Notes under the pieces: model-generated | The model's input: only the letters and a program-made list of their open reading frames with translations | The model's database searches: none | What the model was told of the DNA's origin: nothing | Made by a program: the position numbers and the translations under genes | Assembly (NCBI GenBank): GCA_003135315.1 | Contig: PLBD01000180.1 | Coordinates: forward strand, 1-7,680 | DNA from: Acidobacteriaceae bacterium | GTDB lineage: Bacteria; Acidobacteriota; Terriglobia; Terriglobales; Acidobacteriaceae | Direction: 5' to 3' | Length of the DNA: 7,680 nt | Part shown: piece by piece, positions 1 to 5,707 of the stretch | Position numbering within the stretch: the stretch's first letter is position 1 | Layout of the letters: every line of letters starts with the position of its first letter

Positions 1-376
1 ACGCGTTCTTGATCTCCAGCGGATCGAAGGTCCACTCGATCAGATCGTAGCCGTGGGCGATGGCGTCCTCACGTTGAAACAGCTTGAGTTTGCGGCCCAG
101 GCCGCTGTTGCGGTATCCGGCCTTCACCGCCAGCATGTGGGAATGCAAATAAGCCCGCGGTTTATGAACGCCCGGAATGGAGAATGCGAAGCCCACCAGC
201 GTCGTCCCGTCCCATGCGCCAATCACTTGCCCGCCGATTTTAGGCGCCAGCGAAAACATTCGCAGCGGGACAAGCTCGTTGTCGGCAAATCCCCAAACCT
301 CTTTTTGTAGGGCGACACAGGCGCGAAATTCTTCCACGTCGGTGCAATTGCGTAACAGGATGGTGTCGTCGCTCAC
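1..376 (-). CDS. GNAT-family N-acetyltransferase, COG3375-like (C-terminus cut off)
   Basis: Only the first 125 residues are present; the gene runs off the left edge. The translated start is MSDDTILLRNCTDVEEFRAC. It has the look of the 'predicted GNAT superfamily acetyltransferase' group (COG3375): a VWGF segment near residues 28-30, a central beta strand leading to the acetyl-CoA pyrophosphate loop RNSGLG (residues 89-94), and the EWTFDPLEIKNA stretch (114-125) typical of that group. GNAT enzymes transfer acetyl from acetyl-CoA to an amine; the substrate of this group is not known. The GTG start at 376 overlaps the mazG TGA stop as GTGA. AGGA lies 6 bases upstream of it inside mazG, so the two are probably translationally coupled. 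The family call is fairly firm; the substrate is unknown. Confidence 0.82.
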   Translation of the reverse strand, partial: MSDDTILLRNCTDVEEFRACVALQKEVWGFADNELVPLRMFSLAPKIGGQVIGAWDGTTLVGFAFSIPGVHKPRAYLHSHMLAVKAGYRNSGLGRKLKLFQREDAIAHGYDLIEWTFDPLEIKNA

Positions 377-1350
377 GGTTGTTCCTGCCGTTTGGATTCC
401 TGCCACAGCGACTCCATCTCGTCCAGCGAAGCTTCCACCGGCTTGCGTCCCTGCTCGCGGAGCCTCTCCTCCAGATATTCAAAGCGGCGGCGGAATTTGC
501 GATTTGTTTTGCGTAGTGCCGATTCTGGATCTAATGAGAGATAGCGCGCGATGTTTACCAGCACAAAGAAAAGATCGCCGACTTCATCCTCCAGCCGGGA
601 GCGCAACTCAGGAGAGATCCTTACTCCGCGTGCACCCGCTACTCCGGCCGCCGATTCCGGCTGCGGACCTGGCGCGGGATAGTCTGCAAGATTCTGTCGC
701 AACTCTTCGGTTTCCTCGTTCAACTTCTCGAAAAGGCCTTCAATATTCGGCCAGTCGAAGCCGACGTGCGCCACGCGCGAGCTGATCTTGTACGCCTCCA
801 TCAGCGACGGCATCGCCGAAGAAACTCCAGCGAGCACCGACTCGGGATGATCTTCCTTCTTCGCGTTATCTCCAGCTTCTTGCTGGCGCTTCTTCTTTTC
901 CTCGGCCTTTAGCGCCTGCCAGTTCCGCAGGACCTCGCCGGGCGTGTCGGCCTTAACATCGCCGAAGACGTGCGGATGGCGATCGACCAACTTGTTGGAG
1001 AGCCGGTCAAGGACGTCGTCGATGGAGAAGCGCTTTTCCTCGGCGGCCATCTCCGAATAGAAGAGCACCTGCAGCAGCAGGTCGCCGAGTTCGCCGGTCA
1101 GCTCATCCCAGTCGCGCGCGTCGATGGCTTCCACCACCTCGTACGCCTCTTCCAGCGTGTAGGGTTTGATGGTGTCGAAGGTCTGCTCGCGGTCCCACGG
1201 GCATCCGCCGGGACCGCGCAGCCGCGCCATGATCGACACCGCGCGCTCAAATCGTTCGCCTGTGGTGGGAACAGACACTCTACTCGCTTCTTGCTCTTGG
1301 CTCTTAGCTCTAGCTCGCTGCAAGACGAAATGCCAAGTGTTAAGGGCCAA
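373..1350 (-). CDS. mazG: Nucleoside triphosphate pyrophosphohydrolase MazG
   Basis: MazG hydrolyses (d)NTPs to (d)NMP and pyrophosphate. It is a cytosolic house-cleaning enzyme and, in E. coli, is tied to the stringent response. The signature GCPWDREQTF (residues 49-58) is followed by two tandem all-alpha MazG domains. The first has EEAYE (67-71) with E87 and D90 in ELGD; the second has EETEE (212-216) with E256 and D259 in EVGD. These acidic residues bind Mg2+ and both sets are intact. At 325 residues it is longer than E. coli MazG (about 263). The excess is an N-terminal extension, a charged linker (about 150-170) and a Pro/Ala/Gly-rich insertion (about 224-243). The start is uncertain. 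TTG at 1350 has AAGGA 5 bases upstream, overlapping the previous stop codon. GTG at 1278 has only a weak ribosome site but gives a more usual N-terminus and skips a low-complexity repeat. Confidence 0.93.
   Translation of the reverse strand: MALNTWHFVLQRARAKSQEQEASRVSVPTTGERFERAVSIMARLRGPGGCPWDREQTFDTIKPYTLEEAYEVVEAIDARDWDELTGELGDLLLQVLFYSEMAAEEKRFSIDDVLDRLSNKLVDRHPHVFGDVKADTPGEVLRNWQALKAEEKKKRQQEAGDNAKKEDHPESVLAGVSSAMPSLMEAYKISSRVAHVGFDWPNIEGLFEKLNEETEELRQNLADYPAPGPQPESAAGVAGARGVRISPELRSRLEDEVGDLFFVLVNIARYLSLDPESALRKTNRKFRRRFEYLEERLREQGRKPVEASLDEMESLWQESKRQEQP
1284..1316 (-). repeat. Degenerate 6/7-base tandem repeat at the 5' end of mazG
   Basis: Read on the minus strand, this is a run of near-identical units: GAGCTA, GAGCTAA, GAGCCAA, GAGCAA and GAAGCGA. 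Unit lengths are 6,7,7,6,7, which sum to 33 bases and so keep the reading frame. If translated it gives a charged stretch (RARAKSQEQEASR) unlike the start of MazG proteins. Mixed 6- and 7-base units are more typical of non-coding slippage repeats than of protein repeats, which is why the downstream GTG at 1278 remains a serious alternative start for mazG. Confidence 0.6.
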
Positions 1351-1358
1351 CTCCTTCC

Positions 1359-1667
1359 TTAATCCAAGTCGAAATCCCGCAGCGGCTTGCCCGTATCCGG
1401 CGTTTCCTTGGCGCGCTTGAGTGCCTCCTGGAATTTCTTCTCCAGCAGATCGCCCTGATGTTTCTGCGCCTCCACCGACTGCCGGAAGATGGACTCTTTG
1501 CGGCTGTCCTGGTCCTTCATGGCGCGCGCGGCCGCTTCCAGGTCCTCGAACGTCTTGGGAACGGCCTTCGCCGTGTGCGCAATAACGGCTTTGACTTCAG
1601 GATCGATTTTCAGGGTTGCGCCGCAGCACGGGCAGGCAACTTCGAATTGGGGCGACGGCTTAGCCAT
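1359..1667 (-). CDS. Small hypothetical protein with a CPCC zinc-knuckle-like motif
   Basis: I do not recognise a named family. The 102-residue product starts MAKPSPQFEVACPCCGATLK, with a single CPCCG knuckle at residues 13-17 inside what looks like one beta-hairpin (FEVACPCCGATLKIDP). The rest is highly charged and probably helical: residues 40-95 are rich in Lys, Glu, Gln and Ala and could form a coiled coil. There is no signal peptide or membrane segment, so it is probably cytosolic. Only one CxxC-type pair is seen, so zinc binding would need a dimer or a partner. It is the first gene of a leftward set; its TAA stop lies 8 bases before the mazG TTG start and overlaps the AAGGA ribosome site. 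The ATG start at 1667 has no strong ribosome site. That it is a real gene is likely; its function is unknown. Confidence 0.75.
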   Translation of the reverse strand: MAKPSPQFEVACPCCGATLKIDPEVKAVIAHTAKAVPKTFEDLEAAARAMKDQDSRKESIFRQSVEAQKHQGDLLEKKFQEALKRAKETPDTGKPLRDFDLD

Positions 1668-1887
1668 GCAGGAATCTTACTGCAGCCGGGTGAAATGAGC
1701 CATATCCAGTGGCGCGGGCATTCTGGAAAGCGGGTGGCCGGGAAAACCGCTCCGAAGTTGCGACCGACCGAGCTATGGGGAATCTAAGCTAACGTGGTCG
1801 TTGACTTTCCGCACCGCAAGTTTGCGCCAGTGATTCAGCATTTTTTCAACCTACGAAAATTCTTCCCATCATCCGAGGAGCTTATTC

Positions 1888-3000
1888 ATGGCAAATGCAA
1901 CAGTTGACGCCGTCACTCCCCAGCGGTCGGCAGACAAGCAGGGACGCACAAAGACTGTCGGTTACGCAGCCCAATCATCCACCTCACCCCTCCAGCCATT
2001 TTCCTTCGAGCGCCGCGAGCCCGGACCCGACGATGTTCAGATCGAGATTCTGTATTGCGGCGTCTGCCATTCCGACCTGCACACGGTCCGCAACGAGTGG
2101 GAAGCCTTCATGCCCACCGCGTATCCCGCTGTTCCCGGCCATGAGATCGTCGGCCGCGTGAGCAAGGTTGGAGCGCAGGTCAGCAAGTTCAAGGAAGGCG
2201 ATCTGGCTGCTGTCGGCTGCCTGGTCGACTCCTGCCGCAAGTGTGAGAGCTGTAAAGCCGGGCTGGAAAATTACTGCGAGGTCGGCGCCACATTCACCTA
2301 CAACAGTCCTGACCCGCACCTGGGCGGCGTGACCTATGGCGGGTATTCAAAGCGAATCGTCGTGGACGAAAACTACGTGCTGAAGGTTCCGGCCAACCTC
2401 GACCTGGCTGCTGTTGCGCCGCTGCTCTGCGCCGGCATCACGACGTATTCGCCGCTACGCCACTGGAAAGTCGGCAAAGGTCAGAAAGTCGGCATCGTCG
2501 GACTCGGCGGTTTGGGGCACATGGGCGTAAAACTGGCGCATGCCCTCGGCGCTGACGTCACGCTGTTCACCACTTCGCCCAACAAGGTGGACGATGCCAA
2601 GCGACTGGGCGCGCAGCACGTAATCATTTCGAAGGACCAGGCGGAGATGGAAAAGCATGTCAGCAGCTTTGACTTTATCCTCGACACCGTCTCCGCCGAG
2701 CACGACCTCAACGCTTATCTGAATCTGCTGAAGCGCGATGGTTCGATGGTGTTGGTGGGCGCTCCGGAGAAGCCGGCGCCGGTGGCGGCCTTCAATCTCA
2801 TCATGGCGCGGCGCAGTCTTTCGGGATCAGGTATCGGGGGCATTCCCGAAACCCAGGAGATGCTGGATTTCTGCGGCAAACACGGCATCACCGCGGACAT
2901 CGAACTGATTCCGATCCAGAAGATCGACGAAGCCTACGAGCGCCTATTGCGCAGCGATGTGAAGTATCGCTTCGTGATCGATATGGCGTCGCTGACGTAA
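1888..3000 (+). CDS. Zinc-dependent alcohol dehydrogenase / aldehyde reductase (YahK/CAD type)
   Basis: A medium-chain dehydrogenase/reductase of 370 residues, cytosolic, interconverting primary alcohols and aldehydes. Catalytic zinc ligands are visible: C60 in CGVCHSD, H85-E86 in PGHEIVG and C181 in LLCAGITTYSPL. Structural zinc ligands C116, C119, C122 and C130 lie in DSCRKCESCKAGLENYC. The Rossmann motif is GLGGLGHMG (205-213). The segment after the second beta strand, FTTSPNK (227-233), lacks the acidic residue of NAD-specific enzymes, which suggests NADP(H), as in E. coli YahK. The nearest family is the cinnamyl-alcohol dehydrogenase/YahK branch. The N-terminus carries about 20 extra polar residues before TKTVGYAA. 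The ATG start has GAGGAG at 1876-1881, a good ribosome site. It stands alone between a divergent and a convergent gene; the 220-base region before it shows no convincing promoter. The true substrate cannot be read from sequence. Confidence 0.95.
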   Translation: MANATVDAVTPQRSADKQGRTKTVGYAAQSSTSPLQPFSFERREPGPDDVQIEILYCGVCHSDLHTVRNEWEAFMPTAYPAVPGHEIVGRVSKVGAQVSKFKEGDLAAVGCLVDSCRKCESCKAGLENYCEVGATFTYNSPDPHLGGVTYGGYSKRIVVDENYVLKVPANLDLAAVAPLLCAGITTYSPLRHWKVGKGQKVGIVGLGGLGHMGVKLAHALGADVTLFTTSPNKVDDAKRLGAQHVIISKDQAEMEKHVSSFDFILDTVSAEHDLNAYLNLLKRDGSMVLVGAPEKPAPVAAFNLIMARRSLSGSGIGGIPETQEMLDFCGKHGITADIELIPIQKIDEAYERLLRSDVKYRFVIDMASLT

Positions 3001-3030
3001 GGGTCTTTACGCGCAGCTAATGGATGTTAG

Positions 3031-3127
3031 GAATTGTCATTACGAGCGCCAGGGTTTGGCGCGAGGAATCTGCTTTTCGACGAAGCACGAAACAGCAGAT
3101 CCCTCGCTTCGCTCGTGATGACAATTC
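3031..3127. repeat. 97-base imperfect palindrome, probable interspersed (REP/MITE-like) repeat
   Basis: The outer arms 3031-3048 (GAATTGTCATTACGAGCG) and 3110-3127 pair at 17 of 18 positions. The inner arms 3061-3074 (GCGAGGAATCTGCT) and 3094-3107 pair at 13 of 14. The left half has a 12-base bulge between the arms (3049-3060) against 2 bases on the right. The loop is 3075-3093. The 'GTCATT-CGAGCG ... GCGAGG-ATCTGC' wording is characteristic of short repeats scattered between genes in several bacterial phyla. It fills nearly the whole gap between two convergent genes, so transcripts entering from either side would form a long hairpin that could end or stabilise them. There is no U-run, so a classic intrinsic terminator is not shown. 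Confidence 0.75.
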
Positions 3128-3135
3128 GGGTGGGC

Positions 3136-4965
3136 CTACTTCACGCCGACCGGTTCCGCCTCGACGAGCTGCCGGTTCTGCTGTAGCCGCTCTTTGTCGA
3201 CGACGAAATTTCCCAGGAACAGCATGTCCATCTCGCTGCGCGAGAAAGTGCTGAAGGCATTGGCGGGAGTGTTCACAATCGGCTCGCCCTTCAGGTTGAA
3301 CGAGGTGTTGAGCACCGCCGGAATCCCTGTAGCCTGCGAGAAGCGTTTGATCAGCCCGTGGTAGCGAGGACTGGCATCCTCAAAAACCGTTTGTAGTCGT
3401 CCGGTGCCGTCTACGTGGGTAATGGCCGGCAGCACGCTGTGCTTCGACGGCCGCACCGGCACGACGTACAGCATGTAGCGCGCCGGATAGTGCTCCATCG
3501 CATTGGGCAGTTCGAAGAATTCTTCTGTGCGTTCCGCCAGCACCGACGGCGCGAACGGCCGGTACGGCTCGCGAAACTTGATCTTGGTGTTGACGATGTC
3601 CTTCATATTGGGATTGCGCGCATCGGCCAGAATGCTGCGATTGCCCAGCGCGCGCGGCCCCCACTCGAATCGCCCCTGGAACCAGCCAATCACGTTGCCC
3701 TGCTGCAAGCGCTCGACGGCCAGGTCGAGCAGTTTGTCGTCATCTTCCACTCGCTGATACGGAATCCCGTTCTCCGTCAGAAACTGCTGCACTTCGGCGT
3801 CCGAGTATCCCCTGCCCCAATAGGCATGGTCCATGCGGAAGCGCCGCTTGTTGCCCAGAAGCATGTTGTCGGCCCACAGAGCGGCTCCCAACGCACCGCC
3901 GCCGTCTCCGGCAGCCGGCTGGATAAAGATGTCGTCGAACGGCGTCTCACGCAGGATGCGATGATTGGCCACGCTGTTCAGGCCAACACCGCCCGCAATG
4001 CAGAGCTTGGTCAGGCCTGTCTCTTTTTGCAACTGCCGCGCCATGCAGATCAGGACTTCCTCCGTCACCTGCTGAATGCTGGCGGCGATGTCGGCGTAGT
4101 GCTGGTTCTGCTTACAAAGCTCGTTAAAATTCGACGGCGCATCACCAAAATACGTTGGGAAGCCTGAGTCGGCAGTAAAGAACAGCGTCTTAGGCGGACG
4201 CGGAGCGCCGAACAATTGCTCGAATTTCCGATTGAAGGTGCGCTCGGTCGAGTGCTGGTAGCAGAAATAATCCATGTCCAGCGAGAACGATCCGTCCGAC
4301 TCTTGCCGGATCACCTTCCACACTTTTTCGACGTAGCGTGGTTGCCCATAGGGCGCCATGCCCATCACCTTGTATTCGCCTTCATTCACTTCGAAACCGA
4401 GAAACGCGGTGAACGCGCTGTACAGCAGTCCCAAGGAGTGCGGGAACATCATCTGCTTGCGAATGTCGATCTGATTGCCGCGACCCACACCCCAGGTTCC
4501 CGTCACCCACTCGCCTACACCATCCACGGTCATGATGGCAGCTTCCTCGAATGGGGAACATAGAAACGCGCTCGCGGCGTGCGACATGTGATGCTCGCTG
4601 TACAGGATCTTCTCCGTCGGAATGCCCAGCTCGGCCGAGATCTTCGAGCCGACCCACAGCTTGTCGATCATCCAGGTGATCATCGACTCGCGAAAAACCT
4701 TGTACGACTGCGGATAGGTCTGCAGCACGCTCATCAGGATGCGATCGAACTTGCGGAATGGCTTCTCGTAGAAGACCACGTAATCGAGATCGCCGGCCTG
4801 AATTCCACCGCTCTCGAGGCAGAACTTGATGGCATGATGCGGGAAGCCGAAGTCATGCTTGATGCGGCTGAAGCGCTCTTCTTCGGAGGCGGCAATCAGC
4901 ATGCCGTCCTGCAGGAGCGCAGCTGCGGCATCGTGGTAATAACAGGAGATTCCCAGGATATTCAT
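3136..4965 (-). CDS. O-carbamoyltransferase, NodU/CmcH/TobZ family (SxtI-like)
   Basis: This 609-residue enzyme should move a carbamoyl group from carbamoyl phosphate, via carbamoyl-adenylate, to a hydroxyl on an acceptor. It shows the two-domain build of TobZ and NodU. The N-terminal Kae1/ASKHA-like domain starts MNILGISCYYHDAAAALL, with SEEERFSRIKHD (27-38), the HxxxH metal site in EHHMSHAAS (H125, H129), D148 in TVDGVGE, GGVGLN (325-330) and D354 in AGDGGGALGAAL. The spacing of these four ligands closely follows TobZ H114/H118/D137/D338. The C-terminal YrdC-like domain has GRFEWGPRALGNRSILADAR (431-450), FREPYRPFAPSVL (464-476) and LNTSFNLKGEPIVNTP (552-567). The start is ATG at 4965, chosen because AAGG lies 5 bases upstream and the SxtJ-like gene stops one base before it. 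An 18-residue upstream extension is possible but would sit inside that gene. No membrane segment is seen. The acceptor is unknown. Confidence 0.93.
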   Translation of the reverse strand: MNILGISCYYHDAAAALLQDGMLIAASEEERFSRIKHDFGFPHHAIKFCLESGGIQAGDLDYVVFYEKPFRKFDRILMSVLQTYPQSYKVFRESMITWMIDKLWVGSKISAELGIPTEKILYSEHHMSHAASAFLCSPFEEAAIMTVDGVGEWVTGTWGVGRGNQIDIRKQMMFPHSLGLLYSAFTAFLGFEVNEGEYKVMGMAPYGQPRYVEKVWKVIRQESDGSFSLDMDYFCYQHSTERTFNRKFEQLFGAPRPPKTLFFTADSGFPTYFGDAPSNFNELCKQNQHYADIAASIQQVTEEVLICMARQLQKETGLTKLCIAGGVGLNSVANHRILRETPFDDIFIQPAAGDGGGALGAALWADNMLLGNKRRFRMDHAYWGRGYSDAEVQQFLTENGIPYQRVEDDDKLLDLAVERLQQGNVIGWFQGRFEWGPRALGNRSILADARNPNMKDIVNTKIKFREPYRPFAPSVLAERTEEFFELPNAMEHYPARYMLYVVPVRPSKHSVLPAITHVDGTGRLQTVFEDASPRYHGLIKRFSQATGIPAVLNTSFNLKGEPIVNTPANAFSTFSRSEMDMLFLGNFVVDKERLQQNRQLVEAEPVGVK

Positions 4966-4966
4966 G

Positions 4967-5278
4967 TCAGCCTTGGCGGCGCGCCTCTTCAAGGGTATTA
5001 GGGATGGGCGGGTGGTCAAACCACTTCTCAGGACGCTTCTTCATGTGCATCGAGTCGGCGAAGGCGCGCACCGCCAGGCCGAAGGGCAGGATCAGCACCG
5101 AATAAATCACCGTCAGCAGGATGCGAGCCTGGAAGTTGCCGATCGCATGCCCAATCTTCTTCCAGCGCCCTGATATCTTCGCCCTTAACGGAGCCGGCAA
5201 GCAAAACCAGATGGCGACAACGAGAACGACAGCGGCCAGGATGGTCCGCCAATGTAGCTTAATGAAATGAAGCAACAT
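4967..5278 (-). CDS. SxtJ-like small membrane protein
   Basis: A 103-residue protein with two probable transmembrane helices: residues about 12-30 (ILAAVVLVVAIWFCLPAPL) and about 52-70 (RILLTVIYSVLILPFGLAV). Between them lies a basic stretch with W39 and IGHAIGNFQARILL. After the second helix come RAFADSMHMKKRPEKWFDHP and a polar tail. The W..IG..IGxxxxRILL...Y..ILPFGLxxR pattern is that of the SxtJ family, named after the protein beside the carbamoyltransferase SxtI in saxitoxin clusters; its function is not established. Context supports the call: it lies directly before the carbamoyltransferase (stop TGA, one base, then ATG) and 12 bases after the DUF5989-like gene. The ATG at 5278 has AAGGA upstream, overlapping the previous TAA. 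It may anchor or partner the carbamoyltransferase at the inner membrane, which is inference from gene order. Confidence 0.8.
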   Translation of the reverse strand: MLLHFIKLHWRTILAAVVLVVAIWFCLPAPLRAKISGRWKKIGHAIGNFQARILLTVIYSVLILPFGLAVRAFADSMHMKKRPEKWFDHPPIPNTLEEARRQG

Positions 5279-5290
5279 CGTGCGTTTTCC

Positions 5291-5470
5291 TTAGAAGAAC
5301 GAGTAGATAAACGGTGCAATGGCGGAGCTCTGGGCCAAAATGAGCAGCACCGCAAAGACCGCCAGAGTTATGAGGATGGGCGTCAGCCACCAGCGTTTAT
5401 TGCTCCAGAAAAAAGAAAACAACTGCCCGGCAGTGCTGAAACGCTGGCCCGTAGTTCTGAAAATGCCCAT
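5291..5470 (-). CDS. DUF5989-like one-helix membrane protein (SxtK-like position)
   Basis: A 59-residue protein, MGIFRTTGQRFSTAGQLFSF at the start. It has an amphipathic N-terminal part, the basic-aromatic knot WSNKRWWLTP (22-31), one transmembrane helix (about 31-48, ILITLAVFAVLLILAQ) and the tail SSAIAPFIYSFF. The pattern 'W..KRWWL.P........LL.L.QSSAIAPFIY' is that of the DUF5989 family, tiny proteins found beside SxtJ-like proteins and carbamoyltransferases. The role is unknown. The frame stays open up to 5746, but ATG at 5470 is the credible start: GGGGAG lies 6 bases upstream and all family features follow it. It is the first gene of a three-gene set and would be read from the divergent region before korA. 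Confidence 0.82.
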   Translation of the reverse strand: MGIFRTTGQRFSTAGQLFSFFWSNKRWWLTPILITLAVFAVLLILAQSSAIAPFIYSFF

Positions 5471-5541
5471 TGCCCTCTCCCCAAAGCTAAAACGGCCCCG
5501 CAGACCCTGGATGTCTGACACGGTGCGACAGACCGTGCCTG

Positions 5542-5572
5542 ATTTTACCCTAGATTGTGGCGGATTCATCAA
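5542..5572 (-). promoter_or_regulatory. Weak candidate promoter for the carbamoyltransferase operon
   Basis: On the minus strand TTGATG (5572-5567) and TAAAAT (5547-5542) are separated by 19 bases. The -10 box matches the consensus at 5 of 6 positions and the -35 box at 4 of 6; the spacing is longer than ideal. Transcription would begin near 5535, giving a leader of about 65 bases that starts close to or within the CACGGT hairpin. This is inference from consensus only. Confidence 0.3.
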
Positions 5573-5659
5573 GCTCAGACCGCAAACCCGGTGGCCCCGT
5601 GTTGCAGCTTTGGGACATTCCCAATGGCAAGCTTTTCCCACCTCTCCCGCCAACTGCCC

Positions 5660-5665
5660 TATAAT
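5660..5665 (+). promoter_or_regulatory. Candidate -10 box (TATAAT) for korAB
   Basis: A perfect TATAAT lies 42 bases before the korA ATG, inside an otherwise GC-rich region, giving a predicted leader of about 35 bases. No good -35 box is seen at the usual distance; the best nearby sequence is T-rich (5632-5637) with a spacer of about 22 bases. The korA ribosome site AAGGGG (5697-5702) follows downstream. Confidence 0.45.
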
Positions 5666-5707
5666 GAAACGTTCGTCCCTCCGTTCTAATCGAGTTAAGG
5701 GGTATTG

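Larger units (their letters stand above)
5471..5707. promoter_or_regulatory. Divergent control region between the carbamoyltransferase operon and korAB
   Basis: This 237-base gene-free stretch must hold the promoters for both directions. It contains a small hairpin (CACGGT 5519-5524 pairing with ACCGTG 5532-5537, 7-base loop), the 9-base palindrome TGTCTGACA (5512-5520) and the pentamer CAGAC at 5501-5505, 5529-5533 and 5576-5580, with its complement GTCTG at 5513-5517. These lie on the carbamoyltransferase side. They could be an operator or a structured leader for the DUF5989-like gene; no known regulator can be named from them. Confidence 0.45.

Noticed and set aside
177..785. 202-codon plus-strand frame spanning the GNAT and mazG genes
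   Set aside because: It crosses the boundary of two well-supported minus-strand genes and its composition (Pro, Arg, Ser rich) is that of a shadow.
1284..1316. Possible CRISPR or iteron array
   Set aside because: Units are only 6-7 bases with no spacers and sit at the start of mazG; this is a short slippage-type repeat.
1801..1806. TTGACT as a -35 box for the alcohol dehydrogenase gene
   Set aside because: No acceptable -10 box occurs 16-18 bases downstream, so the match is probably chance.
3415..4167. 250-codon open frame on the plus strand across the carbamoyltransferase
   Set aside because: Antisense shadow of a well-conserved gene; no motif and no sensible ribosome site context.
4966..5019. 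18-residue N-terminal extension of the carbamoyltransferase
   Set aside because: It overlaps the end of the SxtJ-like gene in another frame, and the family N-terminus MNILGISCYYHDAA begins at ATG 4965, which has its own ribosome site.
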